A stretch of 64,000 nt of DNA, taken from Pasteurella bettyae CCUG 2042 (lineage in GTDB: Bacteria; Pseudomonadota; Gammaproteobacteria; Enterobacterales; Pasteurellaceae). The position numbers and the translations under genes are program-made. Shown one piece after another: positions 9,500 through 18,205 of the stretch. The notes beneath the pieces are model-generated. The model searched no databases, was not told the DNA's origin, and worked only from the letters and a program-made list of their open reading frames with translations. Each line of letters opens with the position of its first letter. Within the stretch, counting starts at the first letter, position 1. The DNA lies in NCBI RefSeq assembly GCF_000262245.1, contig NZ_AJSX01000041.1, forward strand, positions 121,364 to 185,363. Reading direction: 5' to 3'.

Positions 9500-10171
9500 A
9501 TGATCACATCACCTCAATCAAAACAACAATTACTCCACAGAGCTCGTACTATTGCTGGGCTTAGTTTTGGTGAACTTGCAGAAGAACTCAACATTATTGT
9601 TCCCCCCGATTTAAAACGAGATAAAGGCTGGGTTGGTCAGTTAATTGAAACTGCTCTCGGAGCAAAAGCAGGCAGTAAACCTGAACAAGATTTTGCTCAT
9701 TTAGGAATTGAGCTAAAAACAATTCCAATTAATTCGCAGGGCTATCCGTTAGAAACCACTTTCGTAAGCCTTGCCCCGCTGATTCAAACTGCGGGTGTAA
9801 ATTGGCAAAATTCTCATTTACGTTATAAATTATCTCAGGTTCTTTGGATCCCAATTCAAGGCGAACGAAACATTCCACTAGCCTCTCGTCTGATCGGTTC
9901 GCCAATTCTTTGGCAACCCAATGCGGAGCAAGAAGCGCAATTACAGCAAGACTGGGAAGAGCTAATGGACTATATTGTTCTAGGTAAAGTTCATCTGATT
10001 AGTGCTAAAATTGGGAAAGTATTACAGTTACGCCCTAAAGGAGCAAATAGCCGTGCCAAAACTAAAGGAATTGGCCCACGGGGAGAAGTGATCGATACGC
10101 TGCCACTGGGTTTTTATTTACGTAAAGAATTTACTGCCACAATTTTACAAAATTTCTTACAAAATCGATAA
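9500..10171 (+). CDS. mutH: DNA mismatch repair endonuclease MutH
   Basis: 223 residues, normal for MutH. The D-x6-E-x-K nuclease motif is Asp64, Glu71, Lys73 in [10 protein letters not shown], with Glu50 as the additional acidic residue (E. coli Asp70, Glu77, Lys79, Glu56). MutH nicks the unmethylated strand at hemimethylated GATC sites after activation by MutL, so it implies Dam methylation in this organism. An uptake signal (9490-9498) lies directly ahead of the ATG, leaving no clear ribosome binding site. Coupling to ogt is possible. Confidence 0.96.
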   Translation: MITSPQSKQQLLHRARTIAGLSFGELAEELNIIVPPDLKRDKGWVGQLIETALGAKAGSKPEQDFAHLGIELKTIPINSQGYPLETTFVSLAPLIQTAGVNWQNSHLRYKLSQVLWIPIQGERNIPLASRLIGSPILWQPNAEQEAQLQQDWEELMDYIVLGKVHLISAKIGKVLQLRPKGANSRAKTKGIGPRGEVIDTLPLGFYLRKEFTATILQNFLQNR

Positions 10172-10246
10172 TTTCACTTTTATTTATTACTACAAGTGCT
10201 ATGATTCGCTGTCATTTCTACTCTACTCAATTTAATAAGGGCATTT

Positions 10247-10972
10247 ATGTTTGAATGGTTAGCCGATCCTGAAGCTTGGATCGCATTATTTACCCTAGCA
10301 GCACTCGAAATTGTGCTTGGCATTGATAATATTATTTTTATCAGCATCTTAGTTGGACGCTTGCCTGAATCTCAACGACAATCAGGGCGTATTCTAGGTT
10401 TAGCGTTAGCTATGGTTACACGCATCCTATTGTTGCTTTCTTTAGCATGGGTGATGCGTTTAACCCAGCCATTATTTACTTTATTTAATCAAGAAATTTC
10501 AGGACGAGATCTTATTCTTCTTCTAGGAGGGCTCTTTCTGGTGGCAAAAAGTACCCATGAAATTCATGGTACTATGCATCCCGAAGAAGAGTCTGAAGAT
10601 AGCTCTCAGGGAAAAAATGCCAATTTTCTCACCACATTAATCATGATTGCTTTACTTGATATTGTTTTCTCTCTAGATTCTGTTATCACAGCGGTGGGTA
10701 TGGCAAGTCACGTAGAAGTTATGATTATTGCCATTATCATTGCAGTTGGCGTGATGATGTTAGCAGCAAGACCTATTGGTGATTTTGTTGATGCCAATCC
10801 AACCTTAAAAATTTTAGCACTCGCTTTCTTAATTCTGATTGGAACCACATTGATTGCTGAAAGCTTTGATTTTCATATTCCAAAAGGCTACATTTATTTT
10901 GCAATGGCATTCTCAGTCATTGTTGAAATGATTAATTTGAAAACCCGCCAACACCTTACTCACAAAAAATAA
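10247..10972 (+). CDS. ygdQ: TerC-family inner membrane protein YgdQ
   Basis: 241 residues with about seven membrane helices. The TerC family signature is visible twice: EIVLGIDNIIFI near residue 20 and DIVFSLDSVITA near residue 140. The paired Asp residues are proposed to bind metal. Position directly after mutH matches ygdQ in enterobacteria. TerC/Alx-type proteins are implicated in manganese export and metalation of secreted proteins; this subgroup is little studied. A cytoplasmic acidic loop (HPEEESEDSS) separates the halves. Confidence 0.88.
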   Translation: MFEWLADPEAWIALFTLAALEIVLGIDNIIFISILVGRLPESQRQSGRILGLALAMVTRILLLLSLAWVMRLTQPLFTLFNQEISGRDLILLLGGLFLVAKSTHEIHGTMHPEEESEDSSQGKNANFLTTLIMIALLDIVFSLDSVITAVGMASHVEVMIIAIIIAVGVMMLAARPIGDFVDANPTLKILALAFLILIGTTLIAESFDFHIPKGYIYFAMAFSVIVEMINLKTRQHLTHKK

Positions 10973-10980
10973 GCTGATTA

Positions 10981-11013
10981 AAAAAGTGCGGTAAAAAAAA
11001 CTGCACTTTTTGT
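10981..11013 (+). terminator. terminator made from an uptake signal and a degenerate partner
   Basis: AAAAAGTGCGGT (10981-10992) can pair with ACTGCACTTTTT (about 11000-11011), one mismatch, and T's end the stem. The first arm contains an exact uptake signal. It follows ygdQ by 9 bases. Confidence 0.7.
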
Positions 11014-11042
11014 GTTTATGAAATAGAAGAATCACTATATAT

Positions 11043-11058
11043 TGTGATTTAGATCACA
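11043..11058 (+). promoter_or_regulatory. CRP/FNR-type site upstream of nrdD
   Basis: TGTGATTTAGATCACA is a perfect CRP palindrome (TGTGA-N6-TCACA). The inner bases GTGAT-N4-ATCAC also differ from the FNR box TTGAT-N4-ATCAA by one base per half, so either regulator could bind. nrdD is an anaerobic gene, which makes FNR as plausible as CRP. The site is about 185 bases before the start codon. Confidence 0.65.
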
Positions 11059-11177
11059 ATATTTATTAAAAAATATTTTTTTTAAATCTCTTGATTTTCT
11101 AATTTTTTAAATAAAACAATAACTAAACTCTGCCCAGTCTTAATATGTTAAATTACCTCTAGTTGAAATTCTATAAT

Positions 11178-11193
11178 TTTCTATATATAGTGT
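11178..11193 (+). promoter_or_regulatory. NrdR box 1
   Basis: TTTCTATATATAGTGT matches the NrdR consensus (acaCwAtATaTwGtgt) at every conserved core position. It pairs with a second box 32 bases downstream, three helical turns away, the standard spacing for cooperative NrdR binding. Confidence 0.85.
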
Positions 11194-11209
11194 AACTCAC
11201 TTTAGTCAA

Positions 11210-11225
11210 ACACAATATATAGCAA
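11210..11225 (+). promoter_or_regulatory. NrdR box 2
   Basis: ACACAATATATAGCAA matches the left half and core of the NrdR consensus. It starts 32 bases after box 1 and ends 16 bases before the nrdD start codon. NrdR is the nucleotide-sensing repressor of ribonucleotide reductase genes. Confidence 0.85.
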
Positions 11226-11241
11226 TAAAAAGGAACATATT

Positions 11242-13371
11242 ATGGCTTCATTCTTCATCATTAAACGTGATGGGTCACGTGTATCTTTTGAAATTCAACG
11301 AATCATTAATGCTATCAAAAAAGCCGCCAAAGCAGTTAATATTGATGATGAAAGATTCTGCCATAAAGTCAGTCAGAAAGTGTTTGATGATATTTTTCAA
11401 TTTAATCAAAATGAAATCGATATTAGCCGTATTCAACAAATTGTTGAAAATAATTTAATGGCAAGTGATTATCCTCAAGTTGCCCGTGCTTATATTGAAT
11501 ATCGACATGATCGTGATTTATCTCGTGAAAAACGTAGCCAATTAACCAAAGATATTGAAGGCTTAATTGAGCAAAGTAATGTAGAAATTCTCAATGAAAA
11601 TGCGAATAAAGATGCGAAAATTATTCCGACTCAACGAGATTTATTGGCGGGTATTGTTGCAAAACACTATGCGAAACGTTACATTCTTCCACGTGATGTG
11701 GTAGAAGCCCATGAAAAAGGTGAAATTCACTACCATGATTTAGACTATTCTCCATTCTTCCCAATGTTTAACTGTATGCTAGTTGACTTAAAAGGGATGT
11801 TAACTCATGGTTTTAAAATGGGTAATGCAGAAATTGAACCGCCTAAGTCTATTGGTACAGCAACTGCGGTAACTGCACAAATTATTGCTCAAGTAGCTAG
11901 CCATATTTATGGCGGTACAACCATTAATCGTATTGATGAAGTACTTTCTCCCTATGTCAATTTAAGCTACGAAAAACATTTAAAAAATGCAGCAGAATGG
12001 CAAATTCCTGATGCTAAAGGTTATGCTCAAGCCTTAATTGAAAAAGAATGTTTTGATGCATTCCAATCTTTAGAATATGAAATTAATACCTTACACACCT
12101 CAAATGGACAAACGCCTTTTGTCACTCTAGGATTTGGCTTAGGAACCAGCTGGCAAGCTAAGTTAATTCAACGCTCAATTTTAGCAAACCGTATTCGAGG
12201 CTTAGGAAAAAATCACAAAACTCCTGTATTTCCTAAATTAGTATTTACGATTAAGAAAGGCATTAACCAAGCTAAAGGCGATCCTAATTATGATATTAAG
12301 CAGTTAGCCTTAGAATGTGCTTCTAAACGTATGTACCCTGATATTTTGAGCTATGAACAAGTCGTAAAAGTGACGGGTTCATTTAAAGCACCAATGGGAT
12401 GTCGGAGTTTCTTGGGTCGTTGGCAAAATGGACAAGGCGAGGAAGTTCATGATGGTCGCAACAATCTTGGTGTAGTAAGTATTAACTTGCCACGAATTGC
12501 TATTGAAGCCAATGGTGATGAACAACGTTTTTATGAAATTTTAGACCAGCGTTTAGCCATTGCTAAAAAGGCACTAATGACTCGTATTGCTCGCTTAGAA
12601 AATACTAAAGCTCGTGTAGCACCAATCCTCTATATGGAAGGAGCTTGCGGCGTTCGTTTGAAGGCTGATGATAATGTCGCACAAATTTTCAAAAATGGTC
12701 GAGCTTCAATCTCATTAGGTTATATCGGTATTTACGAAACCATTAATGCCTTATACAACCAAGGTCATATTTATGATGATGAGCAATTACGTAAAAAAGG
12801 TATTCAAATTGTTGAATATTTAAGTAATGCTACTAAAGAATGGTATAAAGAAACTGGCTATGCATTCAGTTTATATTCAACACCAAGTGAAAACCTATGC
12901 GATCGCTTCTGCCGTTTAGATACTAAACAATTTGGTGTGATTGACGGAGTAACAGATAAAGGCTACTACACAAATAGCTATCACTTAGATGTTGAGAAGA
13001 AAGTGAATCCATACGATAAACTAGATTTTGAACAACCCTATCCTTCATTAGCCAGTGGTGGTTTTATTTGCTACGGAGAATATCCAAATATTCAACATAA
13101 TCTCAAGGCTTTAGAAGATGTATGGGATTATGCTTATGAACGTGTACCTTATTATGGTACTAACACGCCAATTGATGAATGCTACGAATGTGGTTTTACT
13201 GGCGAATTTGAATGTACTAGCAAAGGCTTTACTTGCCCGAAATGTGGTAATCATGACAGTGAAAAAGTATCTGTCACTCGCCGTGTATGTGGTTACTTAG
13301 GTAGCCCAGATGCACGACCATTTAATGCGGGTAAACAAGAAGAAGTAAAGCGCCGCGTTAAACATATGTAA
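11242..13371 (+). CDS. nrdD: anaerobic ribonucleoside-triphosphate reductase, large subunit
   Basis: 709 residues. An ATP-cone domain occupies about the first 95 residues (FFIIKRDGSRVSFEIQRI). The catalytic barrel includes FFPMFNCMLVDLKGML. Near the C-terminus four zinc cysteines (Cys647, Cys650, Cys665, Cys668) precede the glycyl-radical motif RRVCGYLG with Gly684 as the radical site. It reduces NTPs to dNTPs without oxygen, using formate as reductant in the E. coli enzyme, after activation by NrdG. nrdG follows 51 bases downstream. Two NrdR boxes and a CRP/FNR-like site lie upstream. Confidence 0.98.
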   Translation: MASFFIIKRDGSRVSFEIQRIINAIKKAAKAVNIDDERFCHKVSQKVFDDIFQFNQNEIDISRIQQIVENNLMASDYPQVARAYIEYRHDRDLSREKRSQLTKDIEGLIEQSNVEILNENANKDAKIIPTQRDLLAGIVAKHYAKRYILPRDVVEAHEKGEIHYHDLDYSPFFPMFNCMLVDLKGMLTHGFKMGNAEIEPPKSIGTATAVTAQIIAQVASHIYGGTTINRIDEVLSPYVNLSYEKHLKNAAEWQIPDAKGYAQALIEKECFDAFQSLEYEINTLHTSNGQTPFVTLGFGLGTSWQAKLIQRSILANRIRGLGKNHKTPVFPKLVFTIKKGINQAKGDPNYDIKQLALECASKRMYPDILSYEQVVKVTGSFKAPMGCRSFLGRWQNGQGEEVHDGRNNLGVVSINLPRIAIEANGDEQRFYEILDQRLAIAKKALMTRIARLENTKARVAPILYMEGACGVRLKADDNVAQIFKNGRASISLGYIGIYETINALYNQGHIYDDEQLRKKGIQIVEYLSNATKEWYKETGYAFSLYSTPSENLCDRFCRLDTKQFGVIDGVTDKGYYTNSYHLDVEKKVNPYDKLDFEQPYPSLASGGFICYGEYPNIQHNLKALEDVWDYAYERVPYYGTNTPIDECYECGFTGEFECTSKGFTCPKCGNHDSEKVSVTRRVCGYLGSPDARPFNAGKQEEVKRRVKHM

Positions 13372-13422
13372 TAAACCACGCATAGTAAAGTCGTACATGG
13401 TAATAAAAACTCAGGATATGAC

Positions 13423-13899
13423 ATGAATTACCTTCAGTATTACCCTGTGGATATCGTCAATGGCGAAGGTACCAGATGTACACTCTTTGTAAGTGGTTGT
13501 ACTCATGCTTGTCGAGGTTGTTATAACCAAAAGAGTTGGTCATTTAGTTCTGGTGTGCTATTTGATGATGCTATGGAAGAACAGATTTTAAAAGATCTCA
13601 AAGATACCCGAATTAATCGTCAGGGCTTAACCTTATCTGGTGGCGATCCTCTTCATCCACGTAATATTGAAAGACTGCTGCCATTGGTTAAACGCATCAA
13701 ACTAGAATGCCCTAATAAAGATATTTGGTGTTGGACAGGCTATAAATTAGATGAATTAGATGAATATCAACAGCAAATGTTGCCTTATATTGATGTATTA
13801 ATTGATGGTAAATTTATACAAGAACTTGCCGATCCTGCTTTAGTGTGGCGGGGTTCATCAAATCAAATCGTACATCGATTCAAAGCAAATGAATTTTAA
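13423..13899 (+). CDS. nrdG: anaerobic ribonucleotide reductase activase (radical SAM)
   Basis: 158 residues. The radical-SAM cluster motif is Cys26-x3-Cys30-x2-Cys33 in CTHACRGCYN. LSGGDPLHP and IWCWTGYKLDEL are also family blocks. The protein uses S-adenosylmethionine and a [4Fe-4S] cluster to make the glycyl radical on NrdD. It follows nrdD in one operon and ends at a terminator made of inverted uptake signals. Confidence 0.97.
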   Translation: MNYLQYYPVDIVNGEGTRCTLFVSGCTHACRGCYNQKSWSFSSGVLFDDAMEEQILKDLKDTRINRQGLTLSGGDPLHPRNIERLLPLVKRIKLECPNKDIWCWTGYKLDELDEYQQQMLPYIDVLIDGKFIQELADPALVWRGSSNQIVHRFKANEF

Positions 13900-13912
13900 T
13901 CATAGGTAAAAG

Positions 13913-13955
13913 AAAAGTGCGGTGCGAATTTTAAAAATTTCTACCGCACTTTTTC
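13913..13955. terminator. bidirectional terminator of inverted uptake signals, nrdG / apaH
   Basis: AAAAGTGCGGT (13913-13923) pairs with ACCGCACTTTT (13943-13953); both arms contain an exact uptake signal. A's before and T's after make it work for both convergent genes. Confidence 0.9.
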
Positions 13956-13958
13956 ACA

Positions 13959-14789
13959 TTAGCCTTTAAAACTATAATTCTTCAAGGCGGATTGAGTAAA
14001 ATATTGCTGATCTTCCCAACGTAATAAGCTCATACGATTTCCCCAGGCACAACCTGTATCTAAAGCATAAATATGTGTTGGCGTGATTTCATCCACAAGG
14101 CTTGCCCAATGTCCAAAAATAATATTAGTTTGATGATATAAAGGATTATTTAATTCAAACCAAGGCAATAATTCTGCTGGTGCCTCTTTCAGTGAAGATT
14201 TGCAATCAAAATCAAGACGGTGATCTGGGTAACAAAAACGCATTCGTGTTAAAACATTAATGCTATAACGTAAATAATCTAAGCCCTGTAAATCTGTTGA
14301 CCAACGATCAGGTTGGCTATCATACATATTCGTTAATAAATAACGATAATCCCCATGTTGCAATTCATTCTCTACTGCTTTAGCACAATTTATTGCTGTA
14401 TCAAGATCCCAATCAGGAGAAATACCCGCATGAGCTAAAATAAAATTATGTTCAGCATTATGCACTAATAAAGGCTGATGACGTAACCAATCGATCAATT
14501 CGGCAAAGTCTGGTGCATCAAAAAGTGCGGTCAAATTATCACGAATTTTGACTTTCTTAATGCCATAAGCACAAGATAATAAATGCAAATCATGATTACC
14601 TAATACCGTTTGTGCAGACTTACCTAAAGACTTTACAAAACGCATACATTCCAAGGATTTATCACCACGAGCAATTAAATCACCCGTAAGATATAATTTA
14701 TCTTTTTCTGGGCTAAACTTCACTTTTTCTAACAATAGCTGCAATTCATCAAAACAGCCATGTAAATCACCAATAATGTAAGTTGCCAT
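13959..14789 (-). CDS. apaH: symmetrical bis(5'-nucleosyl)-tetraphosphatase
   Basis: 276 residues. The metallophosphoesterase motifs are visible: GDLHGC (residues 7-12), LTGDLIARG, and GNHD in the middle. FGHWASL is near the C-terminus. It splits Ap4A into two ADP and also removes Np4-type RNA caps in E. coli. It lies downstream of rsmA; the apaG gene that normally separates them in enterobacteria is absent. An uptake signal lies inside the gene at 14523-14531. Confidence 0.96.
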   Translation of the reverse strand: MATYIIGDLHGCFDELQLLLEKVKFSPEKDKLYLTGDLIARGDKSLECMRFVKSLGKSAQTVLGNHDLHLLSCAYGIKKVKIRDNLTALFDAPDFAELIDWLRHQPLLVHNAEHNFILAHAGISPDWDLDTAINCAKAVENELQHGDYRYLLTNMYDSQPDRWSTDLQGLDYLRYSINVLTRMRFCYPDHRLDFDCKSSLKEAPAELLPWFELNNPLYHQTNIIFGHWASLVDEITPTHIYALDTGCAWGNRMSLLRWEDQQYFTQSALKNYSFKG

Positions 14790-14805
14790 CTTCTATCCTT
14801 TAAAA

Positions 14806-14832
14806 ATAATGGCGAACTGCGTCGCCATTTTC
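14806..14832 (-). terminator. possible hairpin between rsmA and apaH
   Basis: AATGGCGA and TCGCCATT (about 14808-14830) form an 8-base-pair stem in the 44-base gap, followed on the minus strand by an AT-rich, T-leaning stretch. The T-run is imperfect, so partial termination or an RNA processing structure are both possible. Confidence 0.4.
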
Positions 14833-14833
14833 A

Positions 14834-15700
14834 TTAATCTTCGTGACTTGTGATGATCTCATCACGGCTCACATCAGCGGGTGGATTATCCGCTAACCAG
14901 TTTGCTAACCGAGCATAATCAGCAATAGATAAATTCTCCGCACGAGCTGTTAATGCAATATTTAATTCAGTAAGTTGCTCTGCTGTAAATAATTGGGATA
15001 AAGCATTACGCAAGGTCTTACGGCGTTGATTAAATGCTTGGCTTGTAACACGATTTAACCAATATAAGTCCTTTACAGGGTACGGTAAAGTGGTATGTGG
15101 AATTAAACGAACCACAGCTGAATCAACTTTAGGTGCAGGTTTAAATGCTGTTGGAGGCACTTCAAGTACTGGCATAACTTGGCAAAAATATTGAGTCATA
15201 ATAGTTAAGCGACCATAAGCCTTACTATTCGGTGCAGCACATAAACGTTTTACCACTTCTTTTTGTAGCATAAAATGCATATCTTGGATTTTATCGTAAA
15301 ATTTCAACAAGTGGAAAATTAATGGCGTTGAAATGTTATAAGGTAAGTTACCAAATACACGTAATTTTTGACCTTTTTCGCCTAACTTTTCATCTGCGTA
15401 TAATTGACCAAAATCGAATTGCATGGCATCAGTTTCAATCACATTCAATTTTTGATGTAAAAATGGATGATGACGTAAGCGTTCGGCTAAATCTCGATCA
15501 AGCTCAATCACCGTTAAACGCTCAGATTGTTCAGCAACAGGCTCTGTTAACGCCCCTAAACCTGGGCCAATTTCTACTAAAAACTGTCCTTCTTGTGGAT
15601 AAATTGCAGCCACAATCCCTTGAATCACATTATCATCATGTAGGAAATTTTGTCCAAAACGTTTACGAGCTGTATGGTCTAAATGTTTTTTTGAATTCAT
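14834..15700 (-). CDS. rsmA: 16S rRNA A1518/A1519 dimethyltransferase RsmA (KsgA)
   Basis: 288 residues. Motifs include the leading RKRFGQNFL, the S-adenosylmethionine loop [14 protein letters not shown], and the catalytic NLPYNIS. The enzyme dimethylates two adenosines in helix 45 of 16S rRNA during small-subunit maturation. Loss of the orthologue gives kasugamycin resistance. It sits between surA and apaH, as in enterobacteria, but without pdxA and apaG. Confidence 0.97.
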   Translation of the reverse strand: MNSKKHLDHTARKRFGQNFLHDDNVIQGIVAAIYPQEGQFLVEIGPGLGALTEPVAEQSERLTVIELDRDLAERLRHHPFLHQKLNVIETDAMQFDFGQLYADEKLGEKGQKLRVFGNLPYNISTPLIFHLLKFYDKIQDMHFMLQKEVVKRLCAAPNSKAYGRLTIMTQYFCQVMPVLEVPPTAFKPAPKVDSAVVRLIPHTTLPYPVKDLYWLNRVTSQAFNQRRKTLRNALSQLFTAEQLTELNIALTARAENLSIADYARLANWLADNPPADVSRDEIITSHED

Positions 15701-15770
15701 ATTTAATTAAATTATTACCCATAAAAATGCCTATTCGAATAATGCAAATAGGTTAATTTGTTCATCTCTC

Positions 15771-15805
15771 GAAAAAATACCCATCGAGTTCATTCAATGG
15801 GTATT
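15771..15805 (-). terminator. second hairpin downstream of surA
   Basis: AATACCCAT (15776-15784) pairs with ATGGGTATT (15797-15805). On the minus strand a run of six T's follows (complement of 15772-15777). Together with the hairpin at 15811-15840 it forms a tandem terminator between surA and rsmA. Confidence 0.7.
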
Positions 15806-15810
15806 ATATA

Positions 15811-15840
15811 ATAAAAATCCCAGTCAAAACTGGGATTTCT
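15811..15840 (-). terminator. intrinsic terminator of surA
   Basis: AAATCCCAG (15815-15823) and CTGGGATTT (15830-15838) form a 9-base-pair stem directly after the surA stop codon. On the minus strand a T-rich tail follows. rsmA must have its own promoter or depend on readthrough. Confidence 0.8.
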
Positions 15841-15843
15841 AAA

Positions 15844-16788
15844 TTATTTTCCAATGTAACGAATATCTGCGCCTTTACGCAACCCTTTCACCCAGTCTTT
15901 TTCTTCATCTTTTAATTGATCTTTAACCAAAGATTGATAAGCTCGTTGACGATATGCAGCCTCCGTCATATCACCTTGGCGATTATCAGTGACTTCTAAA
16001 ATATGCCAACCGAACTGAGTTTTAAATGGTGCAGAAATTGTCCCTTGTTTAGTTGATTTAATGATTTGTGCAAATGTTTGATCATATACATCAGGGAAAG
16101 CATAACCTAAATCACCACCATTAGCACCTGAAAGATAATCTTTTGAATACTCTTTTGCAGCAACCGCAAATGTTGTTTTTCCAGATAAAATATCCGCACG
16201 AATTTGATTTAATTTAGCTTTAGCTTGTGCGTCATTTAATAATGGATTTAATTTTAATAAAATATGGCGAACTTGGTATTGTGTACCCGTTACCGTAGCC
16301 GTTTGCCCTTGTGCTTTAGCTTGCTCAAGCATTTGTTTACTTAAAGCTTCCACTTGTTCACGACTTATATCAATATTTTTACCGATAGAACGATTACGAA
16401 CTTCAGCCATTAACATTTGATTAGCAATTTGACTGCGGAATTTAGTAATGCCAATCCCTTGATAATCTAAAGCATCTAATAACTGACCATAAGTAATTTT
16501 ATTTTGTGCGGCGATACCTTCAATCACTTTTTCTACTTGTGCTGGCGTAATTTTTACACCTGATTCTTTAATCGCTTTTTGCACTAACATATCATCAATA
16601 ATACCATCTAACGCTTGTTGACGATTCGCTTCAGTATTTGCACGTTTACCTAACGCACGTTCTACTTGGCTAGCAAGAATAGGATTGCCATCTACTGTCG
16701 CTACAACTTGCTCAACCGCTTGAGCGGTTGATAGAGCCCAAAAACCGACCATTGCCAATAAGAGAGATTTTAAATTACTTATTTTCAT
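15844..16788 (-). CDS. surA: periplasmic chaperone / peptidyl-prolyl isomerase SurA, short form
   Basis: 314 residues with a signal peptide ending near ALSTAQA. The N-terminal SurA chaperone domain (VVATVDGNPILASQVERALG...) is followed by a single parvulin domain (about residues 165-265: QVRHILLKL, GGDLGYAF, GWHILEVTD). Enterobacterial SurA has about 430 residues and two parvulin domains, so this is the compact form known in Pasteurellaceae. It escorts unfolded outer membrane proteins to the BAM complex. The gene starts the surA-rsmA-apaH cluster. Confidence 0.92.
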   Translation of the reverse strand: MKISNLKSLLLAMVGFWALSTAQAVEQVVATVDGNPILASQVERALGKRANTEANRQQALDGIIDDMLVQKAIKESGVKITPAQVEKVIEGIAAQNKITYGQLLDALDYQGIGITKFRSQIANQMLMAEVRNRSIGKNIDISREQVEALSKQMLEQAKAQGQTATVTGTQYQVRHILLKLNPLLNDAQAKAKLNQIRADILSGKTTFAVAAKEYSKDYLSGANGGDLGYAFPDVYDQTFAQIIKSTKQGTISAPFKTQFGWHILEVTDNRQGDMTEAAYRQRAYQSLVKDQLKDEEKDWVKGLRKGADIRYIGK

Positions 16789-16827
16789 ATTATTCCGTTA
16801 TCTAAATTAATAAAAATACCTTTTATT

Positions 16828-16852
16828 AGAAAAAACTTTTAATAAAAAGTTC
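16828..16852 (-). terminator. weak AT-rich hairpin after pyrR
   Basis: AACTTTT (16834-16840) and AAAAGTT (16845-16851) can pair, and the minus-strand sequence after it is TTTTTT. The stem is short and AT-rich, so strength is doubtful. Confidence 0.4.
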
Positions 16853-16864
16853 CTTATAATATTA

Positions 16865-17404
16865 TCATTTAGGCAATAAAGCCACTTCATAGCAGTTATC
16901 ATATTTCATCGTGCGAACTTGCACTTTTTCAGCTCGACTTGTTGGCACATTTTTACCTACATAATCTGCACGAATTGGTAATTCTCGATGGCCTCGATCA
17001 ACAAAAATAACCAGCTCAATTTTTGCTGCACGACCAAAATCCACTAAGGCATCTAATGCGGCACGAATGGTTCGCCCAGTAAATAAAACATCATCAATAA
17101 GAATCACATTTTTATTTTGAATGTTAATATAATCCGATGCACCACTATAAATCGGAGATTGGCTTTCAGCTTCAACATATTCTAAATCATCGCGATAAAA
17201 TGTAATATCTAAATCCATAGCAGGTAAATCTTGCCCTGTTAATTCATTAATTTTACGCTTAATTAGTTCCGCAATTTCTGCACCACGACGTTTGATACCA
17301 ATAATCACCAGATTATTCAAATCTTGGTGTTTTTCAATAATTTCATGAGAAATACGAGAAATAGTTCGCATAAACTGACTTTCATCCACAATGATTTTTT
17401 CCAT
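16865..17404 (-). CDS. pyrR: PyrR: pyrimidine regulator / uracil phosphoribosyltransferase
   Basis: 179 residues, the usual PyrR length. The PRPP-binding motif is in NVILIDDVLFTGRTIRAAL near residue 100. The start MEKIIVDESQFMRTISRISH is typical. In Bacillus the protein binds pyr mRNA to cause attenuation and also makes UMP from uracil and PRPP. In Pasteurellaceae only the enzyme role is clearly supported, and no pyr operon is in this window. It lies between purN and surA. An uptake signal (17470-17478) sits in the gap upstream. Confidence 0.93.
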   Translation of the reverse strand: MEKIIVDESQFMRTISRISHEIIEKHQDLNNLVIIGIKRRGAEIAELIKRKINELTGQDLPAMDLDITFYRDDLEYVEAESQSPIYSGASDYINIQNKNVILIDDVLFTGRTIRAALDALVDFGRAAKIELVIFVDRGHRELPIRADYVGKNVPTSRAEKVQVRTMKYDNCYEVALLPK

Positions 17405-17494
17405 AAAACTGTCATCTCCTAATTAATTCAATCGAGTCGAGCTACTATAACAAAATTTTAGAAAAAAGCACCGCACTTTACGAAAATTTATACA

Positions 17495-18133
17495 TTATTC
17501 TGAAGCATAGCCAGTGGGAGGTAAAAGCTGTTGATCTAAATAGGCTCTTCCTGAAATAAATTGTAAACGTCCATCAATAAACCATTTCACCACTAAAGGA
17601 TAAATTTGTAGCTCTTGAATTTTAACACGTTGTTCAATATCCATAATCTGATCGCCTGGGAAAATCGGCACTTTAGCTTGTAAAATAACCGCACCACCAT
17701 CCAGTTCTTCAGTAACAAAATGTACTGTGGTTCCGTGTTCTTTATCGCCAGCTTGCAACGCTTGTTGGTAAGTATTTAGGCCTGGATATTTAGGCAATAA
17801 AGAAGGATGAATGTTTAAAATTTTACCGGCAAAACGCTGGGTGAATTCTGCGGTTAAAATTTTCATATAGCCAGCCAAAACTATCAGATCTGCGCCTAGA
17901 TTCTCAATATATTCAGCGATGGCATTATCCATCTCCAAATTACTTTGGAAGCTTTTACGGCTAAAAACTACGGTAGGAATTTTCACTTTTTTAGCTCTAA
18001 CCAAACCATAAGCATCTGATTTATTACTAATTACAGCTGCCACTTGAGCATCAATCTTCCCCGTAGAACAAGCATCAATAATAGCTTGTAAATTCATTCC
18101 TTGCCCTGAAATCAAGACAACAATTTTCTTCAT
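17495..18133 (-). CDS. purN: phosphoribosylglycinamide formyltransferase 1
   Basis: 212 residues from the ATG at 18133, preceded by TAGGAAAATCT. The open frame extends 21 codons upstream, but that segment overlaps the terminator hairpin and is not conserved in the family. Catalytic residues are Asn107 and His109 (ILNIHPSLLP) and Asp145 (TEELDGG). SGQGMNLQAIID binds phosphoribosylglycinamide. It makes formyl-GAR with 10-formyl-tetrahydrofolate, step three of purine synthesis. It follows purM by 72 bases, with a terminator-like hairpin in between. Confidence 0.96.
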   Translation of the reverse strand: MKKIVVLISGQGMNLQAIIDACSTGKIDAQVAAVISNKSDAYGLVRAKKVKIPTVVFSRKSFQSNLEMDNAIAEYIENLGADLIVLAGYMKILTAEFTQRFAGKILNIHPSLLPKYPGLNTYQQALQAGDKEHGTTVHFVTEELDGGAVILQAKVPIFPGDQIMDIEQRVKIQELQIYPLVVKWFIDGRLQFISGRAYLDQQLLPPTGYASE

Positions 18134-18162
18134 AGATTTTCCTAAATAATAAAAATAAAATG

Positions 18163-18191
18163 AAAAAAGCCTAATCATCTTGATTAGGCTT
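18163..18191 (-). terminator. intrinsic terminator/attenuator between purM and purN
   Basis: AAGCCTAATCA (18167-18177) pairs with TGATTAGGCTT (18181-18191): 11 perfect pairs with a three-base loop. On the minus strand TTTTTT follows (complement of 18163-18168). Only about 30 bases separate it from the purN start codon, too few for a full promoter plus leader. Confidence 0.85.
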
Positions 18192-18205
18192 ATCATAAAA
18201 TATAA

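Noticed and set aside
15322..15756. 144-codon plus-strand ORF opposite rsmA
   Set aside because: Lies mostly antisense to the conserved rsmA gene and its end crosses the surA-rsmA gap; no recognisable domain.
18134..18196. 21-codon N-terminal extension of purN
   Set aside because: It would be coded by the terminator hairpin and T-run and is absent from PurN proteins. The ATG at 18133 has a ribosome binding site.
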